The notes under the pieces were generated by a model that searched no databases, was not told where the DNA came from, and saw only the letters and a list, made by a program, of their open reading frames with translations. A DNA stretch of 14,412 bases from an uncultured Clostridia bacterium (GTDB taxonomy: Bacteria > Bacillota > Clostridia > Christensenellales > CASEPJ01), in the NCBI GenBank assembly GCA_949289715.1, contig CASEPJ010000074.1:1-14412 (forward strand), read 5' to 3'. This document shows positions 7,139-13,274 of this stretch, piece by piece. The translations under genes and the position numbers were made by a program. How positions within the stretch are numbered: the stretch's first letter is position 1; each line of letters begins with the position of its first letter.

Positions 7139-7205
7139 TGGAGTATACCTCCTGCTATTTTACAAATCGATTTGCATAATCCACACAAATCTTTTTTGCG
7201 ATTTT

Positions 7206-7234
7206 ATTATACTATAAGATTTCTATTCTGTCAA
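7206..7234 (-). promoter_or_regulatory. Perfect consensus promoter of the candidate small RNA
   Basis: On the minus strand TTGACA (7234-7229), exactly 17 nt, then TATAAT (7211-7206): twelve of twelve matches to the sigma-A consensus. No gene start follows within reach, which is the main evidence for an RNA gene here. Confidence 0.85.
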
Positions 7235-7278
7235 TACCGTTTTTAAAAATTTAGTTAATTTTATTTTTTTAAAATATA

Positions 7279-7307
7279 TTGACATTAGTGCAAAAACATT
7301 ATATAAT
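7279..7307 (+). promoter_or_regulatory. Second perfect consensus promoter, opposite strand
   Basis: TTGACA (7279-7284), a 17-nt spacer and TATAAT (7302-7307) on the plus strand, divergent from the small-RNA promoter with 44 bp between the two -35 boxes. No plus-strand gene follows. Transcription would start near 7314, at the foot of a hairpin, and any read-through would be antisense to the membrane-protein gene. Confidence 0.65.
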
Positions 7308-7314
7308 ATAATTT

Positions 7315-7346
7315 ATTGCAATTCATTTTGCAATTTTTTTATTTTT
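7315..7346 (+). terminator. Short hairpin with T-tract directly after the plus promoter
   Basis: ATTGCAA (7315-7321) and TTGCAAT (7328-7334) form a 7-bp stem with a 6-nt loop, followed by T-runs to 7346 with one interrupting A. The stem has only two GC pairs, so it is weak, but the T-tract is long. It touches the stop codon of the convergent gene at 7345. Confidence 0.5.
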
Positions 7347-7911
7347 ACTTATATTTTTTCCCTAATAATACCAATCTGCCGTCAATATATTTAAAATATA
7401 CTCTGTATTCGGGATAATCGTGTATAATAATGTCCGGGTATTTAGTGCTTTTAAAAACTTTAAATGTTTTATCGTTGTTTTTTTCTCTATTGGGATTCAT
7501 ATTTTTATATGAAGAATGATCTTTGCCTGTCGCAAGGTCGTCATTATCGACTTCTTCGATATGTTTATCTATATTATGATGTTTTTTTATTATATCTTCT
7601 TTTGAAAAATCTTTATCTTTAAAGAAAAATTTTATCGGTTTTACAAAAATATGATTAACAGTTATACCTACCGAAATTATACAACAAATTACAAATACCG
7701 CCCAAAACACGTCAAATAGAGGCGCCGACGATTTAAAAATATCCGCATTAAAAATATTAAATAATGTAAATATGCAACCTATAATAAACCATAAAAAAGG
7801 AATATACAGCCCGAAATAAATTAAAACTTTAGCCGTAAAATCAATTAACACCGATAATATTTTTTTAATGGTTTTAAAAAATATATGTAATGTTCCGGTA
7901 ATTATTCCCAA
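7345..7911 (-). CDS. Unrecognised membrane protein with two helices
   Basis: 188 residues; I do not recognise a family. The start is TTG (7911-7909), supported by AGAGGA 7 nt upstream; no nearby in-frame ATG exists. Residues 1-25 look amphipathic, then two hydrophobic helices lie at about 28-52 and 64-90. A polar, Lys/Asp/Asn-rich stretch follows (95-150). The last 40 residues look like a small beta-rich domain (YPDIIIHDYPEYRVYFKYIDGRLVLLGKK). The gene follows serS by 66 nt in the same direction, so it could be the last gene of that operon. No terminator is visible between its stop and the small-RNA promoter, so read-through into the small-RNA unit is possible. Codon and base use match its neighbours. 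Its function is unknown. Confidence 0.75.
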   Translation of the reverse strand: MGIITGTLHIFFKTIKKILSVLIDFTAKVLIYFGLYIPFLWFIIGCIFTLFNIFNADIFKSSAPLFDVFWAVFVICCIISVGITVNHIFVKPIKFFFKDKDFSKEDIIKKHHNIDKHIEEVDNDDLATGKDHSSYKNMNPNREKNNDKTFKVFKSTKYPDIIIHDYPEYRVYFKYIDGRLVLLGKKYK

Positions 7912-7977
7912 CTTATATTCCTCTTTTTATAAGTATCAATTTTAGACATTATAATTATTTAATAATATCACAATCAA

Positions 7978-9240
7978 TTATTTAATAACATCACAACCCA
8001 TATAAGGAACAAGGACTTCAGGAATTTTTATGCTTCCGTCAGACTGTTGATAATTTTCCATAATTGCGGCAACCGTTCTGCCTACCGCTAAACCGCTTCC
8101 GTTTAAAGTATATAAATAACCTAATTTTCCTTCATTGTTGCGGTATTTTATATTTGCCCTTCTGGCTTGATAATCTGTAAAGCAAGAACAGGAAGATATT
8201 TCGACATATCTGCCGTAACTTGGCATCCATACTTCTATATCGTAAGTTTTTGCCGATGAAAAACCTAAATCTCCGGTACATAAACAAACTACTCTGTAAG
8301 GTAATTTTAATAGTTGTAATATTCTTTCCGCATCTGCGGTTAATTTTTCCAATTCATCGAAACCTGTTTCGGGAGTGGTAAATTTTACAAGTTCGACTTT
8401 ATTGAACTGATGCTGTCTTATCAGTCCTCTCGTATCTCTGCCGGCACTACCTGCTTCCGCTCTAAAACAAGCCGTATAGGCACAGTATTTAATAGGTAAA
8501 TCTTTTTGCAAAACAATTTCGTTTCTTAGCAAATTTGTAACCGGCACTTCCGCAGTGGGTACCATGAAATAATCCATGTTCTTAAGAGAAAAAGCATCTT
8601 CTTCGAATTTGGGAAGTTGCCCCGTACCGGTCATGCTTTCCCTGTTTACCATAAAAGGCGGTAAAATTTCAGTATAACCGTTCGAAGTATGGGTATTTAA
8701 CATAAAATTTATAATGGAACGTTCCAGACGAGCACCTAAATCTCTGTAAACCGTAAATCTTGCTCCTGTTATTTTAGCTGCCGCTGCAAAATCCAATATA
8801 TTTAAATCGGTACCTAAATCCCAATGCGCTTTCGGCTGAAAATCAAATTTTGTAGGCTGCATAAATTTCCTTATTTCCATATTGTCTTTATCGTCGTTGC
8901 CGTAGGGAACGCTTTTGTCGGGCACGTTCGGAATCGACAACAACGTATAATTCAATTCACTTTCTATTTTGGAAAGTTCTGAATCCGCTTCCTTGATTTC
9001 ATCCGATAAAACTTTCATTTCCGAAATCAAAGAAGAAGCATCTTCTTTTTTTGCTTTTAATTTTGCAATTTCTGCGGTAACGGAATTTCTTTTCTGTTTA
9101 TCTGTTTCTACTTTAGCAATAAGGGCTTTCCTTTTATTATTCAGTTGAGGAATTTTGTCTAAAGGATATTCTCCGCTTCTGTGAGACATAATATCTTTTA
9201 TGTCCTCAAAATTATCGCATAATTTTTTTAAATCTAACAT
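7978..9240 (-). CDS. serS: Seryl-tRNA synthetase
   Basis: 420 residues, full length for the bacterial type. It charges tRNA-Ser, and tRNA-Sec if present, in the cytoplasm. Residues 1-110 form the tRNA-binding helical hairpin, with Lys/Glu/Ala-rich coiled-coil arms at about 30-100. The class II catalytic core follows, with the serine-binding TAE loop (229-231), motif 2 FRAEAGSAGRDTRGLIRQHQ (259-278) and motif 3 GSGLAVGRT (381-389). The start has AAGGAGAGG in the 19-nt gap after ctpA, so the two genes are in one operon. In many Gram-positive bacteria serS carries a T-box leader; none fits here because of the short gap. Its expression must therefore come from the upstream promoter or from an unseen internal one in ctpA. 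Confidence 0.98.
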   Translation of the reverse strand: MLDLKKLCDNFEDIKDIMSHRSGEYPLDKIPQLNNKRKALIAKVETDKQKRNSVTAEIAKLKAKKEDASSLISEMKVLSDEIKEADSELSKIESELNYTLLSIPNVPDKSVPYGNDDKDNMEIRKFMQPTKFDFQPKAHWDLGTDLNILDFAAAAKITGARFTVYRDLGARLERSIINFMLNTHTSNGYTEILPPFMVNRESMTGTGQLPKFEEDAFSLKNMDYFMVPTAEVPVTNLLRNEIVLQKDLPIKYCAYTACFRAEAGSAGRDTRGLIRQHQFNKVELVKFTTPETGFDELEKLTADAERILQLLKLPYRVVCLCTGDLGFSSAKTYDIEVWMPSYGRYVEISSCSCFTDYQARRANIKYRNNEGKLGYLYTLNGSGLAVGRTVAAIMENYQQSDGSIKIPEVLVPYMGCDVIK

Positions 9241-9259
9241 ATTTTTACCTCTCCTTAGT

Positions 9260-10609
9260 TTATAGTGAATCGATATTATCGACCGTATATTTCAAATATA
9301 CATCTTCAGAATAGGAAGTTCCGCTAACCCCTATTCCGCTATTGATGTAATCAGCCTCTTCCTCGTCGGACGCAAACGGTTTATAATCCGGAATAAAAGG
9401 ATTATCCTGAGGGCAATAAGAAGTTATTGGCGAGTGAAAAGTTGCCGTCGTAAGTTTAATGCCGTAACCAGTATCTTTGTCGTAAAAAGTCTCTTGCATT
9501 ATACCTTTTCCGAAAGTCCTTGTGCCTATAACCGTTGCCGTTTCCCAATCTTTAACCGCACCCACAAGAGCTTCCGAAGCAGAAGCGGAATTATTGTTTA
9601 CAAACAATATAATTTTCAAATTTTTATTTTCGTTACCTATATATCTATTATCCGCCGTTTTGAAATAATTTGTCTCACCGTTTTTATAATTTACATGCAT
9701 AACTTCGCTTTGCGTAGAAGCAACGGGATTTTTTACGTTTTTGTCTATGATGAGATATGCTGCAATTTTTTGCAATATCGAAACTTTTCCGCCGCCGTTA
9801 TTTCTTAAATCCAAAATTAATACCGGATTTTCATATTGCTGCATATAATTTAACCGAAAAGCGTTTATACAAGTTACAAACTGATTATACGCATCTCCCG
9901 TAAAAGCGGAAAGTTTAATATAAGCAAAATTAGATGGCAAATTAAGCAATGTCGAATCATAAAATTCACATCTCACATCAGCTATTTCTTCGGTTACGCA
10001 TTTAAAACTAAAATTACTACCATTTCCGTCTATATTTCTTTCTACAAAAAGGGTTATTTCTGCACCCTCTTCTTGTGACTTTGTTAAATTCAACACTTTT
10101 GATAACGTATATGTGTTATTTATTTCGGTATCGTTTATATTTAATATTTTATCACCTGGTTTAAGTCCGGGCAAACATGCACCGTTAATCTCCGTAGCAC
10201 TCTCGGCGGGAGAACCCGACAAAATGTTTCCCACCAAATACTCTCCGTTTATTTTAATAACGGAAATGCCGATGGCATAATTTAATCCCTTTGCCGAATC
10301 CAAAACATTTTCATAATCTTGCGGAGAATAAAAAGTCGAGTATCTGTCCAAAATACCGCTCATTCCGTCTCCGGCGGCTTCTATTAAACTGTCTATTTCT
10401 ATATCGGAATAATATTCTCTTTGTATCGTTTCATAAGCAAATTTTATTGGCGCCATTTGTTTTAGAAACTCATAATCTTCTTTCGAAATCGAATATCTGT
10501 TTAAATGAGAAGTCAAAAAACCTGCGGTAAAACTTATCACAATCAAAACAAAAGCAAGAATAAAAGATAACCATTTTTTATTCGTAAAAGAATTTTTACG
10601 ATTTTCCAT
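9260..10609 (-). CDS. S41-family C-terminal processing peptidase (CtpA/CtpB-like)
   Basis: 449 residues. A single N-terminal membrane anchor lies at about 13-34, so the protease domain is extracytoplasmic. A PDZ-like domain covers about 108-200 (GISVIKINGEYLVGNI, GLKPGDKILNINDTEI). The peptidase S41 core follows: LILDLRNNGGG (264-274), SASASEALVG (341-350) with likely nucleophile S343, and FGKGIMQ (366-372) with the general base K368 and Q372, the spacing known from CtpB. These enzymes trim C-termini of secreted or membrane proteins. In spore formers CtpB processes SpoIVFA, but the sequence does not tell whether this copy does. GGAGG lies 8 nt before the ATG. It follows the regulator by 44 nt and precedes serS by 19 nt. 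Confidence 0.93.
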   Translation of the reverse strand: MENRKNSFTNKKWLSFILAFVLIVISFTAGFLTSHLNRYSISKEDYEFLKQMAPIKFAYETIQREYYSDIEIDSLIEAAGDGMSGILDRYSTFYSPQDYENVLDSAKGLNYAIGISVIKINGEYLVGNILSGSPAESATEINGACLPGLKPGDKILNINDTEINNTYTLSKVLNLTKSQEEGAEITLFVERNIDGNGSNFSFKCVTEEIADVRCEFYDSTLLNLPSNFAYIKLSAFTGDAYNQFVTCINAFRLNYMQQYENPVLILDLRNNGGGKVSILQKIAAYLIIDKNVKNPVASTQSEVMHVNYKNGETNYFKTADNRYIGNENKNLKIILFVNNNSASASEALVGAVKDWETATVIGTRTFGKGIMQETFYDKDTGYGIKLTTATFHSPITSYCPQDNPFIPDYKPFASDEEEADYINSGIGVSGTSYSEDVYLKYTVDNIDSL

Positions 10610-10653
10610 TTATGTTCCTCCAAGCAAGAAAATATGTATCGGGACTTTTGATT

Positions 10654-11715
10654 TTATATGTTATCTTTTCCGTTCAATACTTTATAAATTACATATGCCA
10701 ATTTAAAATAAAGGGCGTCGGAAAATCTTTTTATATTCAATCCGGTTAGTTTTTCGATCTTATCCAATCTGTATAATAATGTGTTTTTATGTAGAAACGC
10801 ATTTCTTGATGTTTCGCTCAAATTTAAATCGTTATTCAAAAATTCTTGTGCAGTATAAATCAATTCGTAATTTGAGAAAAATTTATCCATATTTTTAGGT
10901 ATAAGCGCATCCAAATATTCCTGTAACGAGTCTTTGTTCAGCTTGTCTATAATTTGCATCAATAAATATTCTTTAAAAGTGAAAACAACATTGATATCGC
11001 CCGACATAAGCCCCATTTTCATAGCACATTCAGCCTCGTGATATGCATAAGGTAACTCTTTGAAATTTTCCGTTTTTTCGCCTACGCTTACAAAAACGTT
11101 AATCAGCAATTCAATTTTTATACTTTCTTTTACCAAAATCGCAAGTTCTTGAGCATTATCGAAATTATTTTCCTCATCGTTAAATTTTATATATAGCAGT
11201 TTATCTTCTTCTATAATAAAAAATATATCTTTTTCGCTCGAAAACTGAGTTAAAAAATTATAAATTTCACCTATATTTTTAATTTCCGATTTTATAAGGA
11301 TTAAAATCGCTTCGTCGCCTAACATTAATTCTTCTTTTATTTTTTCAGGAGATTCTTTATATTTACCCAAAAGAAAATCCTTTATTACCGAAGGTTTACG
11401 ATTATCGTTTTTTTCTTCCAATACTCTTTCCAATAAATTAGAAAGTATATATGCAAAATTTGTTGATGTTTCATCTACGCCTTTTAATACTCCGTATAAA
11501 TTAACCGAATTATGATTGATTAAAAAATAAGTTCTGTTTTTTTCTCCATCTTTGAAAATTCCGTTCTTAAAACTTTTTATATCCGGAGGATTAAAATAAA
11601 AATTTTCACCAAATTCCTTTTCGTTATTGGATAAAATTTTATTACCCAACAAATCATACACCAAAACCGGAACAGTAAAATTCAATTCTAATTTATCTAT
11701 GACTTCGTTATTCAA
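10654..11715 (-). CDS. PucR/CdaR-type transcriptional regulator
   Basis: 353 residues. The start is TTG (11715-11713) with GGAGG 7 nt upstream; no other start fits. The C-terminal part (about 283-343) is a PucR/CdaR-type helix-turn-helix: TAQEFLNNDLNLSETSRNAF, then HKNTLLYRLDKIEKLTGLNI, the typical HxNTLxYRLxKIExLTG signature. The first 110 residues may be a sensor domain; the middle (about 115-270) resembles the GGDEF-like region found before the helix-turn-helix in CdaR proteins, including a YHEAECAMKMG segment. Family members respond to small metabolites such as sugars, sugar acids or purines; the ligand is not readable. It is divergent from an MsmX-type ATPase across a region with inverted repeats, so that gene is a likely target. 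It is probably the first gene of the operon with ctpA and serS. Confidence 0.85.
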   Translation of the reverse strand: MNNEVIDKLELNFTVPVLVYDLLGNKILSNNEKEFGENFYFNPPDIKSFKNGIFKDGEKNRTYFLINHNSVNLYGVLKGVDETSTNFAYILSNLLERVLEEKNDNRKPSVIKDFLLGKYKESPEKIKEELMLGDEAILILIKSEIKNIGEIYNFLTQFSSEKDIFFIIEEDKLLYIKFNDEENNFDNAQELAILVKESIKIELLINVFVSVGEKTENFKELPYAYHEAECAMKMGLMSGDINVVFTFKEYLLMQIIDKLNKDSLQEYLDALIPKNMDKFFSNYELIYTAQEFLNNDLNLSETSRNAFLHKNTLLYRLDKIEKLTGLNIKRFSDALYFKLAYVIYKVLNGKDNI

Positions 11716-11755
11716 TTTTTTGCCTCCGTATATTGCTAAATATAAAACTATATAT

Positions 11756-11784
11756 ATTTTAGCATAAAAATTCGCAATAATAAA
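11756..11784 (-). promoter_or_regulatory. Possible promoter of the regulator operon
   Basis: On the minus strand an extended -10, TGCTAAAAT (11764-11756), lies 17 nt after TTTATT (11784-11779). An alternative pair is TTGCGA (11777-11772) with TATATA (11754-11749). The choice between them is uncertain. Confidence 0.4.
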
Positions 11785-11850
11785 ACGATTTTATATTGTT
11801 TAAATAATTTAATGTTTTTAATTGTTATATTATATACTATTTTAAATATG

Positions 11851-11920
11851 TACAAACATTTTTAGGATTAAACTCAGTTTATTTGTATTATTAATACAAA
11901 GCGACCTATTAAATTTTGTA
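11851..11920. promoter_or_regulatory. Cluster of TTTGTA/TACAAA half-sites with a 19-bp inverted repeat
   Basis: TTTGTATT-ATT-AATACAAA (11882-11900) is an inverted repeat with perfect 8-bp arms. The half-site recurs as TACAAA at 11851-11856 and TTTGTA at 11915-11920. The cluster ends 21 bp upstream of the -35 of the ATPase gene, in the shared intergenic region with a divergent regulator. It is a good candidate operator; which protein binds is inference. Confidence 0.5.
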
Positions 11921-11941
11921 TAAAATATTGCTTTAAATTGT

Positions 11942-11970
11942 TTGTCAGTTTAATTTTAATAGTGTATAAT
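11942..11970 (+). promoter_or_regulatory. Promoter of the MsmX-type ATPase gene
   Basis: TTGTCA (11942-11947), a 17-nt spacer and a perfect TATAAT (11965-11970). The expected start near 11977 gives a leader of about 30 nt carrying AAGGAG upstream of the ATG at 12008. Confidence 0.75.
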
Positions 11971-12007
11971 ATTAAATATATGTTTTAAAAAAGGAGCAGT
12001 TATTTAT

Positions 12008-13129
12008 ATGGCAAGTGTTGTACTTAAAAACGTTTATAAAATTTATCACGGCGGCGTAAAAGCGGTAAGTGATTTTAATCTTGAAATAGCAGATAAAGAA
12101 TTTATAGTTTTGGTAGGTCCTTCAGGTTGCGGCAAATCTACTACTCTTCGTATGATTGCAGGTCTTGAAGATATATCTTTAGGAACTTTATATATAGACG
12201 GTAAACCTATGAACGACGTATTCCCGAAAGACAGAGATATAGCAATGGTTTTTCAAAACTATGCTCTTTACCCTCATATGACGGTTTACGATAATATGGC
12301 TTTTGGTCTTCAATTGCGTAAAGTTCCCGCAGAAGAAATCGATTATAAGGTTAAAGAAGCCGCAAAAATACTTTCCATAGAAACACTGCTTGGTAGAAAA
12401 CCTAAGGCTTTATCGGGCGGTCAAAAACAGCGTGTGGCTTTGGGACGTGCCATTGTGCGTAATCCTAAAGTTTTCTTGCTTGACGAACCTCTTTCCAACC
12501 TCGATGCTAAACTTCGTGTGCAAATGAGAACGGAAATTACCAAATTACACCACAAATTAGGAACCACTTTCATCTACGTTACCCACGATCAGGTTGAAGC
12601 TATGACGATGGGCAGCCGTATAGTTGTTATGAAAGACGGATTTATTCAGCAAGTCGATGTACCTATGAGTTTATATGATCATCCCGTCAACGCATTTGTA
12701 GGCGGTTTTATAGGTACCCCTCAAATGAACTTTATAGATGCCGTTTTAGGCAAAAACGGAGATCATCTTACATTGACTTTCGGCACCAATACAATTGAAT
12801 TATCGGCAGAAAAATCCGCAGCATTGATAGACCAAGATTATATAGGCAAAACCGTTATTGTAGGTATTAGACCCGACGATTTCCATGATGAACAAGTATT
12901 TATAAATAATTCGCCCAAAACAGTTATAGATGCGTTTGTAGACGTTGTTGAAAAATTAGGTTCAGAAACGCTTTTATATATGAACATAGAAGGTAAAGAC
13001 GGTTACGTTATAGCAAGAGTAAATGCCCGCTCCTCTTCTAAAATGGATGAAACTATTAAAATTGCTATCGACGGCAATCATATACATTTGTTCGATAAAG
13101 AAACCGAATTATCCATTATGGTCAGATAA
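12008..13129 (+). CDS. Sugar ABC importer ATP-binding protein (MsmX/UgpC type)
   Basis: 373 residues, the normal length for the MalK/MsmX/UgpC class. Nucleotide-binding domain: Walker A GPSGCGKST (37-45), Q-loop Q83 in VFQNYALYPHM, signature LSGGQ (135-139), Walker B VFLLDEP with E160, and H-loop H193 in THDQVEAM. The remaining residues (about 235-373) form the TOBE/OB-fold regulatory domain. It energises carbohydrate (or glycerol-phosphate) import at the inner face of the membrane. No permease or binding protein is next to it and the gene ends at a strong terminator, so it is an orphan ATPase, probably shared by several importers as MsmX is in Bacillus. Symbols ugpC, msmK and msmX are all used for such genes, so none is given. 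It is divergent from a PucR-like regulator that may control it. Confidence 0.93.
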   Translation: MASVVLKNVYKIYHGGVKAVSDFNLEIADKEFIVLVGPSGCGKSTTLRMIAGLEDISLGTLYIDGKPMNDVFPKDRDIAMVFQNYALYPHMTVYDNMAFGLQLRKVPAEEIDYKVKEAAKILSIETLLGRKPKALSGGQKQRVALGRAIVRNPKVFLLDEPLSNLDAKLRVQMRTEITKLHHKLGTTFIYVTHDQVEAMTMGSRIVVMKDGFIQQVDVPMSLYDHPVNAFVGGFIGTPQMNFIDAVLGKNGDHLTLTFGTNTIELSAEKSAALIDQDYIGKTVIVGIRPDDFHDEQVFINNSPKTVIDAFVDVVEKLGSETLLYMNIEGKDGYVIARVNARSSSKMDETIKIAIDGNHIHLFDKETELSIMVR

Positions 13130-13140
13130 TTAAATCAATA

Positions 13141-13183
13141 AAACAAAAAATCCTCCGTTAAACGGAGGATTTTTTGTTTGTTT
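13141..13183. terminator. Strong bidirectional terminator
   Basis: A perfect 17-bp stem (13141-13157 with 13163-13179) with core TCCTCCG / CGGAGGA and a 5-nt loop. The plus strand ends in TTTTTTGTTTGTTTT. The A-tract on the other arm gives the same structure on the minus strand, so it can end both the ATPase gene and the convergent ABC-F gene. Confidence 0.93.
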
Positions 13184-13215
13184 TAAATGCAAAATAAATT
13201 TTAACTCGAAATATA

Positions 13216-13262
13216 AAATAATTCTAATAAAAAAATCGAACAAAAAGCTATGAGAATTATTT
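13216..13262 (-). repeat. Inverted repeat just after the ABC-F gene
   Basis: AAATAATTCT (13216-13225) and AGAATTATTT (13253-13262) are perfectly complementary with a 27-nt loop. It lies 12 nt after the ABC-F stop. It might be a weak minus-strand terminator or an mRNA end structure; the loop is long and GC is low. Confidence 0.3.
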
Positions 13263-13274
13263 GGTTTTAATAAA

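Larger units (their letters stand above)
7008..7200 (-). ncRNA. Candidate small RNA, about 190 nt, family unknown
   Basis: This 439-nt gap between the tRNA and the next gene holds an independent minus-strand transcription unit. A perfect consensus promoter at 7234-7206 predicts a start near 7199, and a strong terminator ends it near 7008. The predicted RNA has several local hairpins on the minus strand: GATTTG / CAAATC near the 5' end; a TAGCA / TGCTA stem (about 7157-7123) enclosing GGAG-GTATA-CTCC; and CGCA / TGCG (about 7113-7101). Only very short reading frames occur. One, ATG at 7138-7136, has a perfect AGGAGG and encodes six residues. It is not a recognisable 6S, SRP, tmRNA, RNase P or T-box RNA. 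There is no downstream minus gene for a leader to control, because the next element is the opposite-strand tRNA. A trans-acting RNA or a peptide mRNA are both possible. Confidence 0.6.

Noticed and set aside
7008..7200. Candidate small RNA as 6S RNA
   Set aside because: The size fits, but the 5' and 3' ends do not make a long closing stem with a central bubble, and the 3' end is a self-contained terminator.
7022..7246. Plus-strand frame of 74 codons opposite the candidate small RNA
   Set aside because: Its start lies inside the minus terminator stem, it has an unremarkable composition, and no plus promoter precedes it closely. The minus-strand promoter and terminator explain the region better.
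9434..9808. Plus-strand frame of 124 codons
   Set aside because: Antisense to the well-supported S41 protease core; no ribosome binding site.
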